Assembly (NCBI RefSeq): GCF_947496515.1 | Contig: NZ_CANMDB010000005.1 | Coordinates: 26,001-90,000 of the forward strand | Origin: an uncultured Roseobacter sp. | GTDB taxonomy: Bacteria > Pseudomonadota > Alphaproteobacteria > Rhodobacterales > Rhodobacteraceae | Reading direction: 5' to 3' | DNA: 64,000 bases | Shown here: one piece after another, positions 46,208 to 54,376 of the stretch | How the letters are laid out: the number at the start of each line of letters is the position of its first letter | Numbering within the stretch: position 1 is the first letter of the stretch | Position numbers and translations under genes: made by a program | Notes under the pieces: model-generated | The model's input: only the letters and a program-made list of their open reading frames with translations | Database searches by the model: none | What the model was told of the DNA's origin: nothing

Positions 46208-47686
46208 ATGAAAGACCTTGCCAACACCGACCTCAAAGCCTTGCTGAACGATCCGAGCCTGCTGGAGACCCGAGCCTACATCGGCGGCGCGTGGGTCGAG
46301 GGCGACGACGGAACCTTTGATGTGATCAACCCCGCCCGAGGCGATGTGATCGCCTCCGTCGCCAACCTGAGCCGCGCACAGGTGGCGGGTGCCATCGCGC
46401 AGGCCGAGGCCGCGCAAAAGGACTGGGCGGCGCAAACCGGCAAGGAACGCGCGGCGGTGCTGCGCAAATGGTACGATCTGATGATGGAAAACGCCGATGA
46501 TCTGGCCACCATCCTGACAGCGGAACAGGGCAAACCCCACGCCGAAGCCAAGGGCGAGATCGGCTATGGTGCCAGCTTCATCGAGTTCATGGGCGAGGAA
46601 GCTAAACGGGTCTACGGCGAGACGATCCCGGGTCACCAGCGGGACAAGCGGATCATGGTGCTGAAACAGCCCATCGGCGTCGCGGCCTCCATCACGCCCT
46701 GGAACTTCCCCAACGCGATGATCACCCGCAAGGCAGCGCCCGCACTGGCCGTGGGCTGCTCTTTCGTTGCGCGCCCAGCAAAGGAAACACCGCTCAGCGC
46801 CATCGTCATGGGCGTGCTGGCCGAGCGTGCGGGCATTCCTGCCGGGGTCTTCAACGTGGTGACGTCCTCCTCTTCATCCGAGGTGGGCAAGGAGTTCTGC
46901 GAGAACCCCGCGGTGCGCAAGCTGACCTTCACCGGCTCCACAGAAGTCGGGCGCATCCTGATGAAACAGGCCGCCGATCAGGTCATGAAATGCTCCATGG
47001 AACTCGGTGGCAACGCACCCTTCATCGTCTTTGACGATGCCGACCTTGATGCAGCTGTCGATGGTGCCATGCTGTGCAAGTTCCGCAATAACGGCCAGAC
47101 CTGCGTCTGCGCCAACCGGATCTACGTGCAGGCGGGCGTCTACGATGCCTTTGCCGAAAAGCTGAAGGCGGCCGTTGAAAAGCTAAACGTGGGTGACGGG
47201 CTGGAAGACGGCGTGACCACCGGGCCGCTGATCAACGAAGACGCCGTTGAAAAGGTTCAGGAGCACATGCAGGACGTCGTGGATAACGGCGGCGCAATCC
47301 TGACAGGCGGCAAACCACACGAAAAGGGCGGCACCTTCTTCCAGCCCACCATCGTCACCGGTGTCACGCAGGACATGAAGGTCGCGCAGGAAGAGACCTT
47401 TGGCCCGCTGGCGCCGCTCTTCAAGTTCGAGGACGAGGACGAGGTGATCGCCATGGCCAATGACACGATCTTTGGTCTTGCGAGCTATTTCTACGCCAAG
47501 GATCTTTCCCGCGTCTACAAGGTGGCCGAAGCGCTCGAATATGGGATCGTCGGTGTGAATACCGGCATCATCTCGACTGAGCTGGGCCCCTTTGGCGGGG
47601 TCAAGCAATCCGGTCTGGGCCGTGAGGGGTCGCACCACGGGATCGAGGACTATCTGGAGATGAAATACATCTGCATGAGCGTGTGA
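46208..47686 (+). CDS. gabD: NAD(P)-dependent succinate-semialdehyde dehydrogenase
   Basis: The 492-residue aldehyde dehydrogenase has the signatures ITPWNFPNAMITRK, KLTFTGSTEVGRILMKQ, MELGGNAPFIVFDDADLD (general base Glu) and FRNNGQTCVCANRIYVQ (nucleophile Cys in GQTC with a second Cys two residues on, the typical GabD pattern). It oxidises succinate semialdehyde to succinate, ending GABA or 4-hydroxybutyrate breakdown. GGAGG precedes ATG 46208. Confidence 0.92.
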   Translation: MKDLANTDLKALLNDPSLLETRAYIGGAWVEGDDGTFDVINPARGDVIASVANLSRAQVAGAIAQAEAAQKDWAAQTGKERAAVLRKWYDLMMENADDLATILTAEQGKPHAEAKGEIGYGASFIEFMGEEAKRVYGETIPGHQRDKRIMVLKQPIGVAASITPWNFPNAMITRKAAPALAVGCSFVARPAKETPLSAIVMGVLAERAGIPAGVFNVVTSSSSSEVGKEFCENPAVRKLTFTGSTEVGRILMKQAADQVMKCSMELGGNAPFIVFDDADLDAAVDGAMLCKFRNNGQTCVCANRIYVQAGVYDAFAEKLKAAVEKLNVGDGLEDGVTTGPLINEDAVEKVQEHMQDVVDNGGAILTGGKPHEKGGTFFQPTIVTGVTQDMKVAQEETFGPLAPLFKFEDEDEVIAMANDTIFGLASYFYAKDLSRVYKVAEALEYGIVGVNTGIISTELGPFGGVKQSGLGREGSHHGIEDYLEMKYICMSV

Positions 47687-48150
47687 TCTGAACGCTCGGG
47701 ACAGGGGGGCAGTGCTTTCCCTGTTCTGACGTTGCCAGCCGACGGGACAGAATTGATCTTTGGCCGGGTGATGAGGCATCCTAAGCGGTGTAGGTCTGCA
47801 AGAAATGATCCTTGGAAACCCCTACTGACCATCACCCGTGCGACAAAACGCCGTGCGGAAAGCCGCTCACGGCACCACTGTCAGAGCTGTGCCGACAGCA
47901 AGAGGAACGACATCAGGCCGCTCGGCCAGGACAGCAGGCGGTCGCTGCGAACGATAACTCTGCCGTTTCTTGCGAAGTTGATCAGATGAAGACAGAATTC
48001 TTCGGGAGTTCGACATGGTCGTCCAAGCTGAACGGGCGTGTCTTCCTGCCCACGGCGGTTACCTTTGATGTCATACCCTAGGCATCAGTCATTGGCGGCA
48101 CGCTCATACAACTGAGCGGGATTGCCTGAAATACCGGGGGCGCTCGAGCC
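47687..48150. other. Intergenic stretch with no recognised gene
   Basis: The 464 bases between gabD and the FAD protein have short overlapping frames (for example 47812-48081) without ribosome sites or family resemblance. An ACAGGG/CCCTGT pair around 47700-47725 can form a hairpin behind gabD. Base composition by eye is less GC-rich than the flanks, suggesting decayed sequence. Confidence 0.5.
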
Positions 48151-49593
48151 TTAGACGCTTTGCCTCGCACGCGCCACGTAGGATCGCAGCATATGCGCAT
48201 CATAAAGCGGCATGGCGACAACTTCATCGCCGATTTCACTGACGGCCGGTGAGAGATACCGCACCGCTGTCGTACCAAGTTGGCATCCCTGCCCAACCTT
48301 CAGACCTGATGGTCCTGCGCTGTGTTCGAGCAAACCCTTGGTTAGCAGATCCGTTGTCATAGGATCGTAGGTCGAATTTGGTCCGGCACCCGCGCAGTTG
48401 ATCACAAACCCTGTGCTGAGCCTGCGTGTGCTGCCACCGTCGTCCTTGACGACAACCTCTGCACCTGTGTCGTGACTGATCACCTCAAGAACGAGGCCCT
48501 TTACGATCTGAACACGGTTCTCTTTGATCAGCCGGTGCATGTCGAGGATCGTGTCTCTGGTGCCACCGCGCAGCCAGAACCGTAACTGACCCGGCACCTT
48601 GCGTGCTTGCTCCACATCCGACAGGAAAAGGCTGAGAGGGTTTTCCAGAAAGAAGGCGCGAAACCCTGCGCGGATTTCACGCATCTCATCTCCGTTGGCT
48701 TGGGCACGGTCAATCTCGCCCTGGATCTCCGCCAGCAGGGAGGCCGCGGTCCGGTGTCCTTGTGTCAGACGCGGTTGGGTCAGCTTGCGGGGCAGCCGGG
48801 GGATGAGCGGCGCGGGCACCTCACCATCGGGCGCGCAGGCTTTGAACCGCAGCGCGCTTTCGGGCACGAGGCTTTGACACAGACGCAGCACATCAAGCAT
48901 CGCGGCATTGCCCCCGATACAGAAGATCTCTGCACCGGATTTTATGTGTTCTGCGATCCGATGCTCGTGGCCGAAAACCGAAGGCGCGCTGAAGGCACCG
49001 TTATCTCCTTCGATCCGCATCGTTGACGGGCCGCCCGTGGCGACGTCAACGCCTCGCGCCGAGATCCGGTCACCGGACGCGGTGCACACAGTGACACCGT
49101 CTTGATGCAACTCCAGAGACAGGACCGTATCATCGACCCGCGTGATGGTGATGCCGCGGGCCTCCAACGCCGTGATGGCCGCTGTGGCCTGTTCCTCCAT
49201 GAAATCGCCGTAGAATTCGCGTGGCGCATTGACACCGTAGATGTCTCCGGCAGCGACGAGCGGTTCCGCGGCAGAGAGCCAGTCCGGCGCCCTGCCCGCC
49301 ATCGTCTCGGCGACCTGCGACCATCGATCTGCAAGCCATGCCGCAAAGCGTGGGTCGATGTCATCAGCAGGCGAGTTCAGAAGATAGGCGAACCGCCAGG
49401 GCGTATCCTCCTGCCCTCTCGCGTAAGCGTCGCCCCTGCCCAACTGCGATGCCCGTGTGCCGATGACAATAACATGATCACCTGCATCACCTTGAAATTC
49501 CTGCAGAAAGGCCAGGGCGGTAATTCCATCACCAACGATTACATGCGTTCGGCTACTCTCGGGGCGCTCGTGTTTCTTTTCGATCTTGGGCAT
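48151..49593 (-). CDS. FAD/NAD(P)-binding protein (NAD_binding_9-like)
   Basis: The 480-residue protein has an N-terminal nucleotide-binding segment (THVIVGDGITALAFLQEF), DTPWRFAYLLNSPADDIDPRFAAWLADR (about residues 63-90), a second site EIFCIGGNAAMLDVLRLC (about 225-243), and GFVINCAGAGPNSTYDP near the C terminus. These landmarks match the FAD-NAD(P)-binding proteins resembling lysine/ornithine monooxygenase-type folds without an assigned reaction. It stands alone between the gap at 47687 and a further 264-base gap. I cannot name the substrate. Confidence 0.75.
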   Translation of the reverse strand: MPKIEKKHERPESSRTHVIVGDGITALAFLQEFQGDAGDHVIVIGTRASQLGRGDAYARGQEDTPWRFAYLLNSPADDIDPRFAAWLADRWSQVAETMAGRAPDWLSAAEPLVAAGDIYGVNAPREFYGDFMEEQATAAITALEARGITITRVDDTVLSLELHQDGVTVCTASGDRISARGVDVATGGPSTMRIEGDNGAFSAPSVFGHEHRIAEHIKSGAEIFCIGGNAAMLDVLRLCQSLVPESALRFKACAPDGEVPAPLIPRLPRKLTQPRLTQGHRTAASLLAEIQGEIDRAQANGDEMREIRAGFRAFFLENPLSLFLSDVEQARKVPGQLRFWLRGGTRDTILDMHRLIKENRVQIVKGLVLEVISHDTGAEVVVKDDGGSTRRLSTGFVINCAGAGPNSTYDPMTTDLLTKGLLEHSAGPSGLKVGQGCQLGTTAVRYLSPAVSEIGDEVVAMPLYDAHMLRSYVARARQSV

Positions 49594-49857
49594 CGACCGG
49601 TCATGTCATGTCTGTGTCAGGCAAGTCAACTCTGCGAGGGACCCGGGGTGATGCAAGTCTTGGCAAAGGCGGGTGCCCTGAGCGAGCAATCCACGATGAA
49701 AAAGAACGGATCCCGCATTGGGTGAGACCTGGTTTCCTGCCTGGCAGCGCAACTACGATGCTCAATTGCCAGTCAAGAACAGGCGGCGGGCTGACATCAG
49801 TATCGGACACGTCTGGACGCTCAGCGTCGCCTACTCCCAAACGATAGCACCGGAGGC

Positions 49858-50256
49858 TCACGACACCCCGGCCAGCCGGACCAGCACGACGGCAACTGCA
49901 GCGATATGGGCAAGTGTGATCAACACGGATGCGGTATGAAGCACCTTGAAGCGGCTTTTGTCGCCTCTATCCGTGGCTCGGTTGATCGCCGGCATCAGGA
50001 TCTGACGGGCGAAGATCGTGGTCACTGCAACCGCTCCCAATAGCGCGCTGGAGAGAGGATCTCGGCTGACCGTGGCGAGCGCAGCGAGGACCGAGGTTGC
50101 CAGAACGAACGTATAGAAATGCGGAAACGCCCGCCTGATGAGCGGTCCGGCGGTTTCTGCCGGTAGTGCAGTAAACACAAAGGCCGCAAAGCCAAAACTG
50201 TAAAGAACCGTGCCGCCGAACAGCAACGCGGTGGTGAGCAGAGCGAATACCAGCAT
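49858..50256 (-). CDS. DUF4149-like four-span membrane protein
   Basis: The 132-residue protein has four hydrophobic segments: LLTTALLFGGTVLYSFGFAAFVF, FYTFVLATSVLAALA, SALLGAVAVTTIFARQILMP and VLITLAHIAAVAVVLVRLA. The motif RRAFPHFYTF and the Arg/Asp loop INRATDRGDKSRFKVLHTAS suggest the DUF4149/TMEM205 family. Its start overlaps the stop of the upstream methyltransferase gene (TGATG), so they are coupled. Function unknown. Confidence 0.75.
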   Translation of the reverse strand: MLVFALLTTALLFGGTVLYSFGFAAFVFTALPAETAGPLIRRAFPHFYTFVLATSVLAALATVSRDPLSSALLGAVAVTTIFARQILMPAINRATDRGDKSRFKVLHTASVLITLAHIAAVAVVLVRLAGVS

Positions 50257-50972
50257 CAGCTTTCTTTGTCCTTGTGAGCAATACCCATGTAAATCACAGT
50301 GCGCAGCGGGATGGGGCCAAAGGTAAAATCACGCCGTCTGTTAATGCCGCGCGGGCCCAAGCCCGTGCTCGGGCCAGCCCTGAGACCCGCCCGCTGCAAA
50401 CCATCCTCCAGCTCTGCCGGGCGGATGAACATGTCGGGATCATGCGTGCCCTTCGGGAGTAACCGCAAAACATCCTCGGCCATGGTGATCGTTGCCAGCC
50501 GAGCAAGCAGATTGCGGTTGATGGTGTCGTAGAGAAACGTCCCACCGGGTTTGAGAACCCGCGCAACCTCCTCCAGAACCTTGTGCAGATCCGTCACATG
50601 TTCCAGCACGTCAACGCATACGACCGCGTCAAATTGCGTGGGATCATAGGGCAGCGCTTCGCCCACGCCCACGTCGTAGCGGATGTCCAGGCCTTGGTCG
50701 CGGGCGTGTACCCGCGCAGCGTCGATCGCCTGTTCGGCCGGGTCAATCCCCGTCACCTCGGCCCCCTTTTTGGCCAGCGCTTCGGCCATGAAACCACCGG
50801 CACAGCCCAGATCCAGGACGGTTTTCCCGGTCCAGTCGATGTGGCGGTCGAACCAGGTAAGCCGACCCGGCACCATATTTTTCAGTGTCCGAACCCAGCG
50901 GATGTCATCGGACCACCAGTCTGCAGCGGCGGTGTCGTAGATGGTCAAATCATTGCGGGCGTTGGTCGGCAT
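50256..50972 (-). CDS. UbiG-like SAM-dependent methyltransferase
   Basis: The 238-residue protein matches the 3-demethylubiquinol O-methyltransferase family. It has YDTAAADWWSDDIRWVRTLKNMVPGR, the SAM loop VLDLGCAGGFMAEALAKKGAEVTGIDPAE (about residues 52-80), CVDVLEHVTDLHKVLEEVARVLKPGG and FLYDTINRN. It could be UbiG itself in ubiquinone synthesis, or a paralogue acting with the adjacent membrane methyltransferase. The absence of other ubi genes nearby leaves this open. It overlaps its upstream neighbour by 23 bases. Confidence 0.8.
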   Translation of the reverse strand: MPTNARNDLTIYDTAAADWWSDDIRWVRTLKNMVPGRLTWFDRHIDWTGKTVLDLGCAGGFMAEALAKKGAEVTGIDPAEQAIDAARVHARDQGLDIRYDVGVGEALPYDPTQFDAVVCVDVLEHVTDLHKVLEEVARVLKPGGTFLYDTINRNLLARLATITMAEDVLRLLPKGTHDPDMFIRPAELEDGLQRAGLRAGPSTGLGPRGINRRRDFTFGPIPLRTVIYMGIAHKDKES

Positions 50973-51807
50973 CGCGCACGCTCCTCAACGTTGGAATGGC
51001 GTAAGGGACTTGGCGCCGGTAGCTTCGGAACCTGTCACCGTAGCGCTTTTCAAACCGTCGCTCCTTGAGCCGAGGCGCCAACAGGCAGTAGGCGGTCAGC
51101 GTCACGGCAAGAGCCAGCTGGTCGGGTGTCCACACCGGTACGGTCCACAATGTTAGCGCGAAGGCGACGTAGATGGGCTGCCGGATGAGCCGGAACAGGC
51201 CGGTCGTGGGCATATCGGGAAAACGCGGTTTGGCGTTCTTTATCAAGGACATACATCCCAGAGCCCCCGCCTGCACCTCTGCTCCCGCGTCCCAACTCGC
51301 CTTGAGCAGCAGCAGCCAGGACAGCGCGTAGGCACCGCTGATCGCGTAAAGCGCAAGACCTTCGGCGCGCCACCAGATGATCCCACTGGGGGTCCACAGC
51401 GTAAAAAGTGCCAGAAGCTGAGCAGAGGCGATGATGGCATAGGTTGTCGTGCCCAGTGTTGCGCCATGTGGTCCCGGGATGATCCGGGCCAGCCAGCGAC
51501 CGCCCGGCCCCGTGAGAAGGAGTGAGTGCACCAGCGGGAACTGCAGGATCAGTGCCGCATTGCTCAGCCAAGCGTAGGGCCAGGGCACGGCGCCAAAGCT
51601 CGCGCTCATACCGGCGTACATCGCAAGGACCATGGCCAGCACGGCAGCGGCAAAGACCGCGTGCACAAGCACACCGAAGCACAGCGCCAACGCAATCCGA
51701 CCACGACCCGGTTCAGGGCTGAACACGCCCCGCACCAGCCTCTCGATCCGCTCAATATGAGGATCATGCGACAAAATACATGCCCCGTCGCTTGGACGAA
51801 AAGCCAC
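50950..51807 (-). CDS. Membrane methyltransferase of the ICMT/NnrU/MddA superfamily
   Basis: The protein of about 285 residues has six or so hydrophobic segments. It ends with the superfamily C-terminal block GLFRLIRQPIYVAFALTLW...LKERRFEKRYGDRFRSYRRQVP (about residues 203-270). The overall layout (LVHSLLLTGPGGRWLARIIPG then TYAIIASAQLLALFTLW) recalls MddA, which methylates methanethiol to dimethyl sulfide. The usual RHPxY is RQPIY here. The start is uncertain (GTG 51807 or TTG 51774). Confidence 0.65.
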   Translation of the reverse strand: MAFRPSDGACILSHDPHIERIERLVRGVFSPEPGRGRIALALCFGVLVHAVFAAAVLAMVLAMYAGMSASFGAVPWPYAWLSNAALILQFPLVHSLLLTGPGGRWLARIIPGPHGATLGTTTYAIIASAQLLALFTLWTPSGIIWWRAEGLALYAISGAYALSWLLLLKASWDAGAEVQAGALGCMSLIKNAKPRFPDMPTTGLFRLIRQPIYVAFALTLWTVPVWTPDQLALAVTLTAYCLLAPRLKERRFEKRYGDRFRSYRRQVPYAIPTLRSVRDADQRPQ

Positions 51808-52057
51808 CGTCTGGATGGTTCCGGTATCCGACGGATCGTTTTTTCGCAAGGATGGGCCGGCATTTGTTGTCAGGCATGACTTTCTCGTTTTGTCCCAATG
51901 TATCCGCGTTGGGAGTGATCTAGGCGTTCTTCGGTTCCGGCACGTCCGCTCGTGGGCGCTACCGCCCGTGCCGTAAATTAGCGCCAAGCCCGTCAAAACA
52001 AGGAGAAAATCGCGGCAAAACGACGCGATCCGCAGCGTTTGGCGAAGAACTCCCCGC

Positions 52058-52411
52058 TCACAGAAGTCGAGGCACCTGAACTTGTTGACGGCGGGCTTCG
52101 GCCCGCCAACGAAGCGACTGCTCATTGAGCGTCCCAAGATCGGCGCGCCCTGAAACGATAGCTTCGCAAAGCACCACCGCGTCCCGCGCTTGTCGGGCTG
52201 TGAGGTTCTTGTAGGCTGGGCGAGAGAGATAGTCGTACCAAATTCCACCGCAAATCGTATCCAGCACAACTCGCTGGAAGCAGTGATCATTGACAATCGG
52301 CCAGTCACGCCGTTCGTCCCGTGCGATCCGTGGCATGACGTCGCCCGTCAGATGCTGGTACCGCTGAACGTCTTTCCGATGCTGATCTGCCGTTGAGCCA
52401 GTTGCCTTCAT
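52058..52411 (-). CDS. Hypothetical protein, about 117 residues
   Basis: I recognise no named domain. The segment DWPIVNDHCFQRVVLDTICGGIWYDYLSRPAYKNLTARQARDAVVLCEAIVSGRADLGTLNEQSLRWRAEAR (landmarks at residues 36-108) has the even composition of a real cytoplasmic protein, with a conserved-looking DHCFxRVxxD and LxxANxxSLxWR layout. It has neither a signal peptide nor membrane segments. It lies between the MddA-like gene and the insertion-sequence graveyard. Confidence 0.6.
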   Translation of the reverse strand: MKATGSTADQHRKDVQRYQHLTGDVMPRIARDERRDWPIVNDHCFQRVVLDTICGGIWYDYLSRPAYKNLTARQARDAVVLCEAIVSGRADLGTLNEQSLRWRAEARRQQVQVPRLL

Positions 52412-52653
52412 GTCAATGCCTTCGGATGATTCACGCTGCCGATACTCTAGAGAGTATGTCCGGCGGGCTTCCTTTCCATGTGTCGAAGCGCTCTGGTGCT
52501 ATCCGTGCAGACCATATTCGACTGATTGAACGGAGCAGTTTGACAGATCTGGTACCAGACAGAATGGCATCACTTCGCTTCTGCCGACCCCACCAACGCA
52601 TGCCCTACCTCCGCCGTTATCATCCTGAAAACTGCCATGACACCTGATCTCAA

Positions 52654-52896
52654 TCAGCGCGACCAGCCGCTTGGCGCTTTCTCATTCAAAAGGCCACTTT
52701 CAAAAAAGAGTGTGCGGGCTTGGGTTCTAAGTTTCGCCGCTGCGTTTTCGGCGAGCAAGCCGCTCTCTCGAATCTCGCACCCGTATTGATGTTGATCAGC
52801 AAGAGATGACTGCGGTCTGATGGTGTTGTAATTCCATTGGTTCCAACCTGCTGCTCTGAAATATCCGGCGCGCGTCGTTAGGCTGATCTCTAACAA
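52654..52896 (-). pseudogene. IS3-family OrfB C-terminal relic
   Basis: An 80-codon open frame whose start region reads GWNQWNYNTIRPQSSLADQ (52792-52845), resembling the W..YN..RPHSSLG C-terminal motif of IS3-family transposases. The rest has no clear similarity. It faces away from the next relic, so it belongs to a different insertion. Confidence 0.5.
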
Positions 52897-52904
52897 GGAG
52901 GACG

Positions 52905-53170
52905 ATGAAGGGAAGTCGTTTCAGCCAAGAACAGATCATTGGGATTTTGAGAGAGTATCAAGCGGGACCTGGCGCGGTTGTATCGTGAAGAGAAGTTGCA
53001 AGTGGGCAAGCGTGGAGGCCAGAAGCATGCTCTGGGAACACAACGGCAACTGCTGGTGCCGGAACGCACGAATGAACGCTCGTGCCTCGATTTCGTGTCG
53101 GACGCCTTTACCGATGTGCTTAGGTTCCGCGTGCTCGCCATCGTTGATGACTTCAGTCGCGAAGACGACG
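52905..53170 (+). pseudogene. IS3-family relic: OrfA start fused to OrfB middle
   Basis: ATG 52905 with a GGAGG site begins MKGSRFSQEQIIGILREYQAG, the N terminus of IS3/IS407-type OrfA. After about 22 codons the similarity jumps to OrfB in another frame: LYREEKLQVGKRGGQKHALGT and LDFVSDAFTDVLRFRVLAIVDDFSRE, including the first catalytic Asp region. Everything between was deleted, so it is inactive. Confidence 0.8.
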
Positions 53171-53234
53171 CGCTGTGGACTGGGCCATGGCTGAGAAGCG
53201 ATAAACCCAGAAGGAAGGGCGGGCGCATTGCTCG

Positions 53235-53640
53235 GACGAAGCTGTATCGGATCTGCCGCGAAGACGGGTGAACCCCTCGTAAACGCAGCGGACGCAGGCG
53301 CGCACTGGGCAGCGGAACGCCCATAGCGATCGTGCAGGGGCTGCGCCGGCGGTGGTCGCTGGACGTCGGATCTGACAGCCTGTCCTGTGCGCGCAGGTTC
53401 CGCGTTCTGAACGGGACCTAAGTGCCGAGATGCGGGGCGACCCTTGCATGCTGATCAGCGACAATCGAACCGGACTGACATCAAACGCCCTTTTGAAATG
53501 GCACGAACACCGCAAGGTCGATTAGCACGACATCGCGCCGGGCGAGCCGATCCAGAATGGCTTCGTCGAGAGCTTCAATGGCCCCATGCGAGACGAATGC
53601 CGCCGGCCTTATGTATCAAACGCACCAAGCCGATTGGTAG
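53235..53640 (+). pseudogene. Second IS3-family OrfB relic
   Basis: The frame restarts the same protein region: KLYRICREDG, then RKRSGRRRALGSGTPIAIVQGL and RRWSLDVGSDSL. After frameshifts and a stop come ISDNRTGLTSNALLKWHEH, APGEPIQNGFVESFNGPMRDEC, the C-terminal half of the DDE core. It repeats material of the preceding relic but differs in sequence, so it comes from another IS3 element. Confidence 0.8.
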
Positions 53641-53708
53641 TGATCCGTACACATTGTGGGCGGCATGGCCTCTCGTCGCTTGAGCGAGTGGCGCTCAATA
53701 ATTCGCCG

Positions 53709-53948
53709 TCAGTCCTTTCCCCGAAAGTCTTTTTGAAGACCTTGGCCATCCCCCCGTATCCAAGATCGATACTTAAGCTTGGCATTCTCGTCTTCGACTG
53801 CCCCCAGCTTGGCCGCATCAGGCGCGTCCATGCCACTGGCCTTGGACAGAATTCTGCAAGACCTGCTCTGACCGAGACCACGCTCGCAACATACCTCCGC
53901 TGTGGGAACGCCGACTTTCGAAACGGGACATGGGCCGCGAGATCGCAA
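53709..53948 (-). pseudogene. IS3-family OrfA relic, minus strand
   Basis: The 79-codon frame reads VGVPTAEVCCERGLGQ and GMDAPDAAKLGAVEDENAKLK, the helix-turn-helix and leucine-zipper region of IS3 OrfA. It then loses similarity at YRSWIRGDGQ. It is opposite in orientation to the two relics before it and ends ten bases from the flagellar block. Confidence 0.75.
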
Positions 53949-53956
53949 ATGTTCTT

Positions 53957-54376
53957 TTAGCGACTGTTAGTATGAGGGAAGAGTGACATTTCGACGGCTT
54001 GTTCCAGCATCTTCTTCTGGCGTTTTTTATCCTGTATTTCCGTGAGCATCTCTACCAGATCCTCTGTCGCCAGCACCTTGCCATAGGCCTGACGGACCTG
54101 TCGGATATGTTGCTCTTTCTCCGCAAGTATGAGGGCAAGCTGCATGTTGAGCTGTGTTTTGGTTTTGCCGAGCCATGCTTTCCAGATCACATCCGCCCCG
54201 ATCGTCTTCATCCCACGGCTCGCCTTTTTGTCAGAGAGCCTTCCTTGCTCATCAAGACGTTGAAGCTCCCGGCGAATGGCATGCTCTCTCTGCAGAAGTT
54301 TCTTGAAAATCTGTTGCCTTGCCAAATACTTGGCCTGGGTCAGCTGGTTGAGCGTTTTCATGTCAGCCAGCTTCAT
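53957..54376 (-). CDS. Unknown coiled-coil protein downstream of flhB (FliJ-like?)
   Basis: The 139-residue protein is nearly all helix, rich in Gln, Lys, Glu and Arg, with coiled-coil-like stretches (AKYLARQQIFKKLLQREHAIRRELQRLDEQ, about residues 16-45, and LALILAEKEQHIRQVRQAYGKVL). I do not recognise a named family. The size, composition and tight coupling to flhB (TGATG overlap) recall FliJ, the coiled-coil stalk protein of the flagellar export ATPase, but the sequence resemblance is not enough to name it. Confidence 0.8.
   Translation of the reverse strand: MKLADMKTLNQLTQAKYLARQQIFKKLLQREHAIRRELQRLDEQGRLSDKKASRGMKTIGADVIWKAWLGKTKTQLNMQLALILAEKEQHIRQVRQAYGKVLATEDLVEMLTEIQDKKRQKKMLEQAVEMSLFPHTNSR

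Noticed and set aside
47812..48081. 89-codon frame after gabD
   Set aside because: TTG start, no ribosome site, no domain; overlaps other frames of the same quality.
52393..52647. 84-codon frame next to the IS graveyard
   Set aside because: No ribosome site or recognised motif; composition is ambiguous. A seven-base palindrome ATACTCT-AG-AGAGTAT at 52442-52457 lies inside it but has no clear role.
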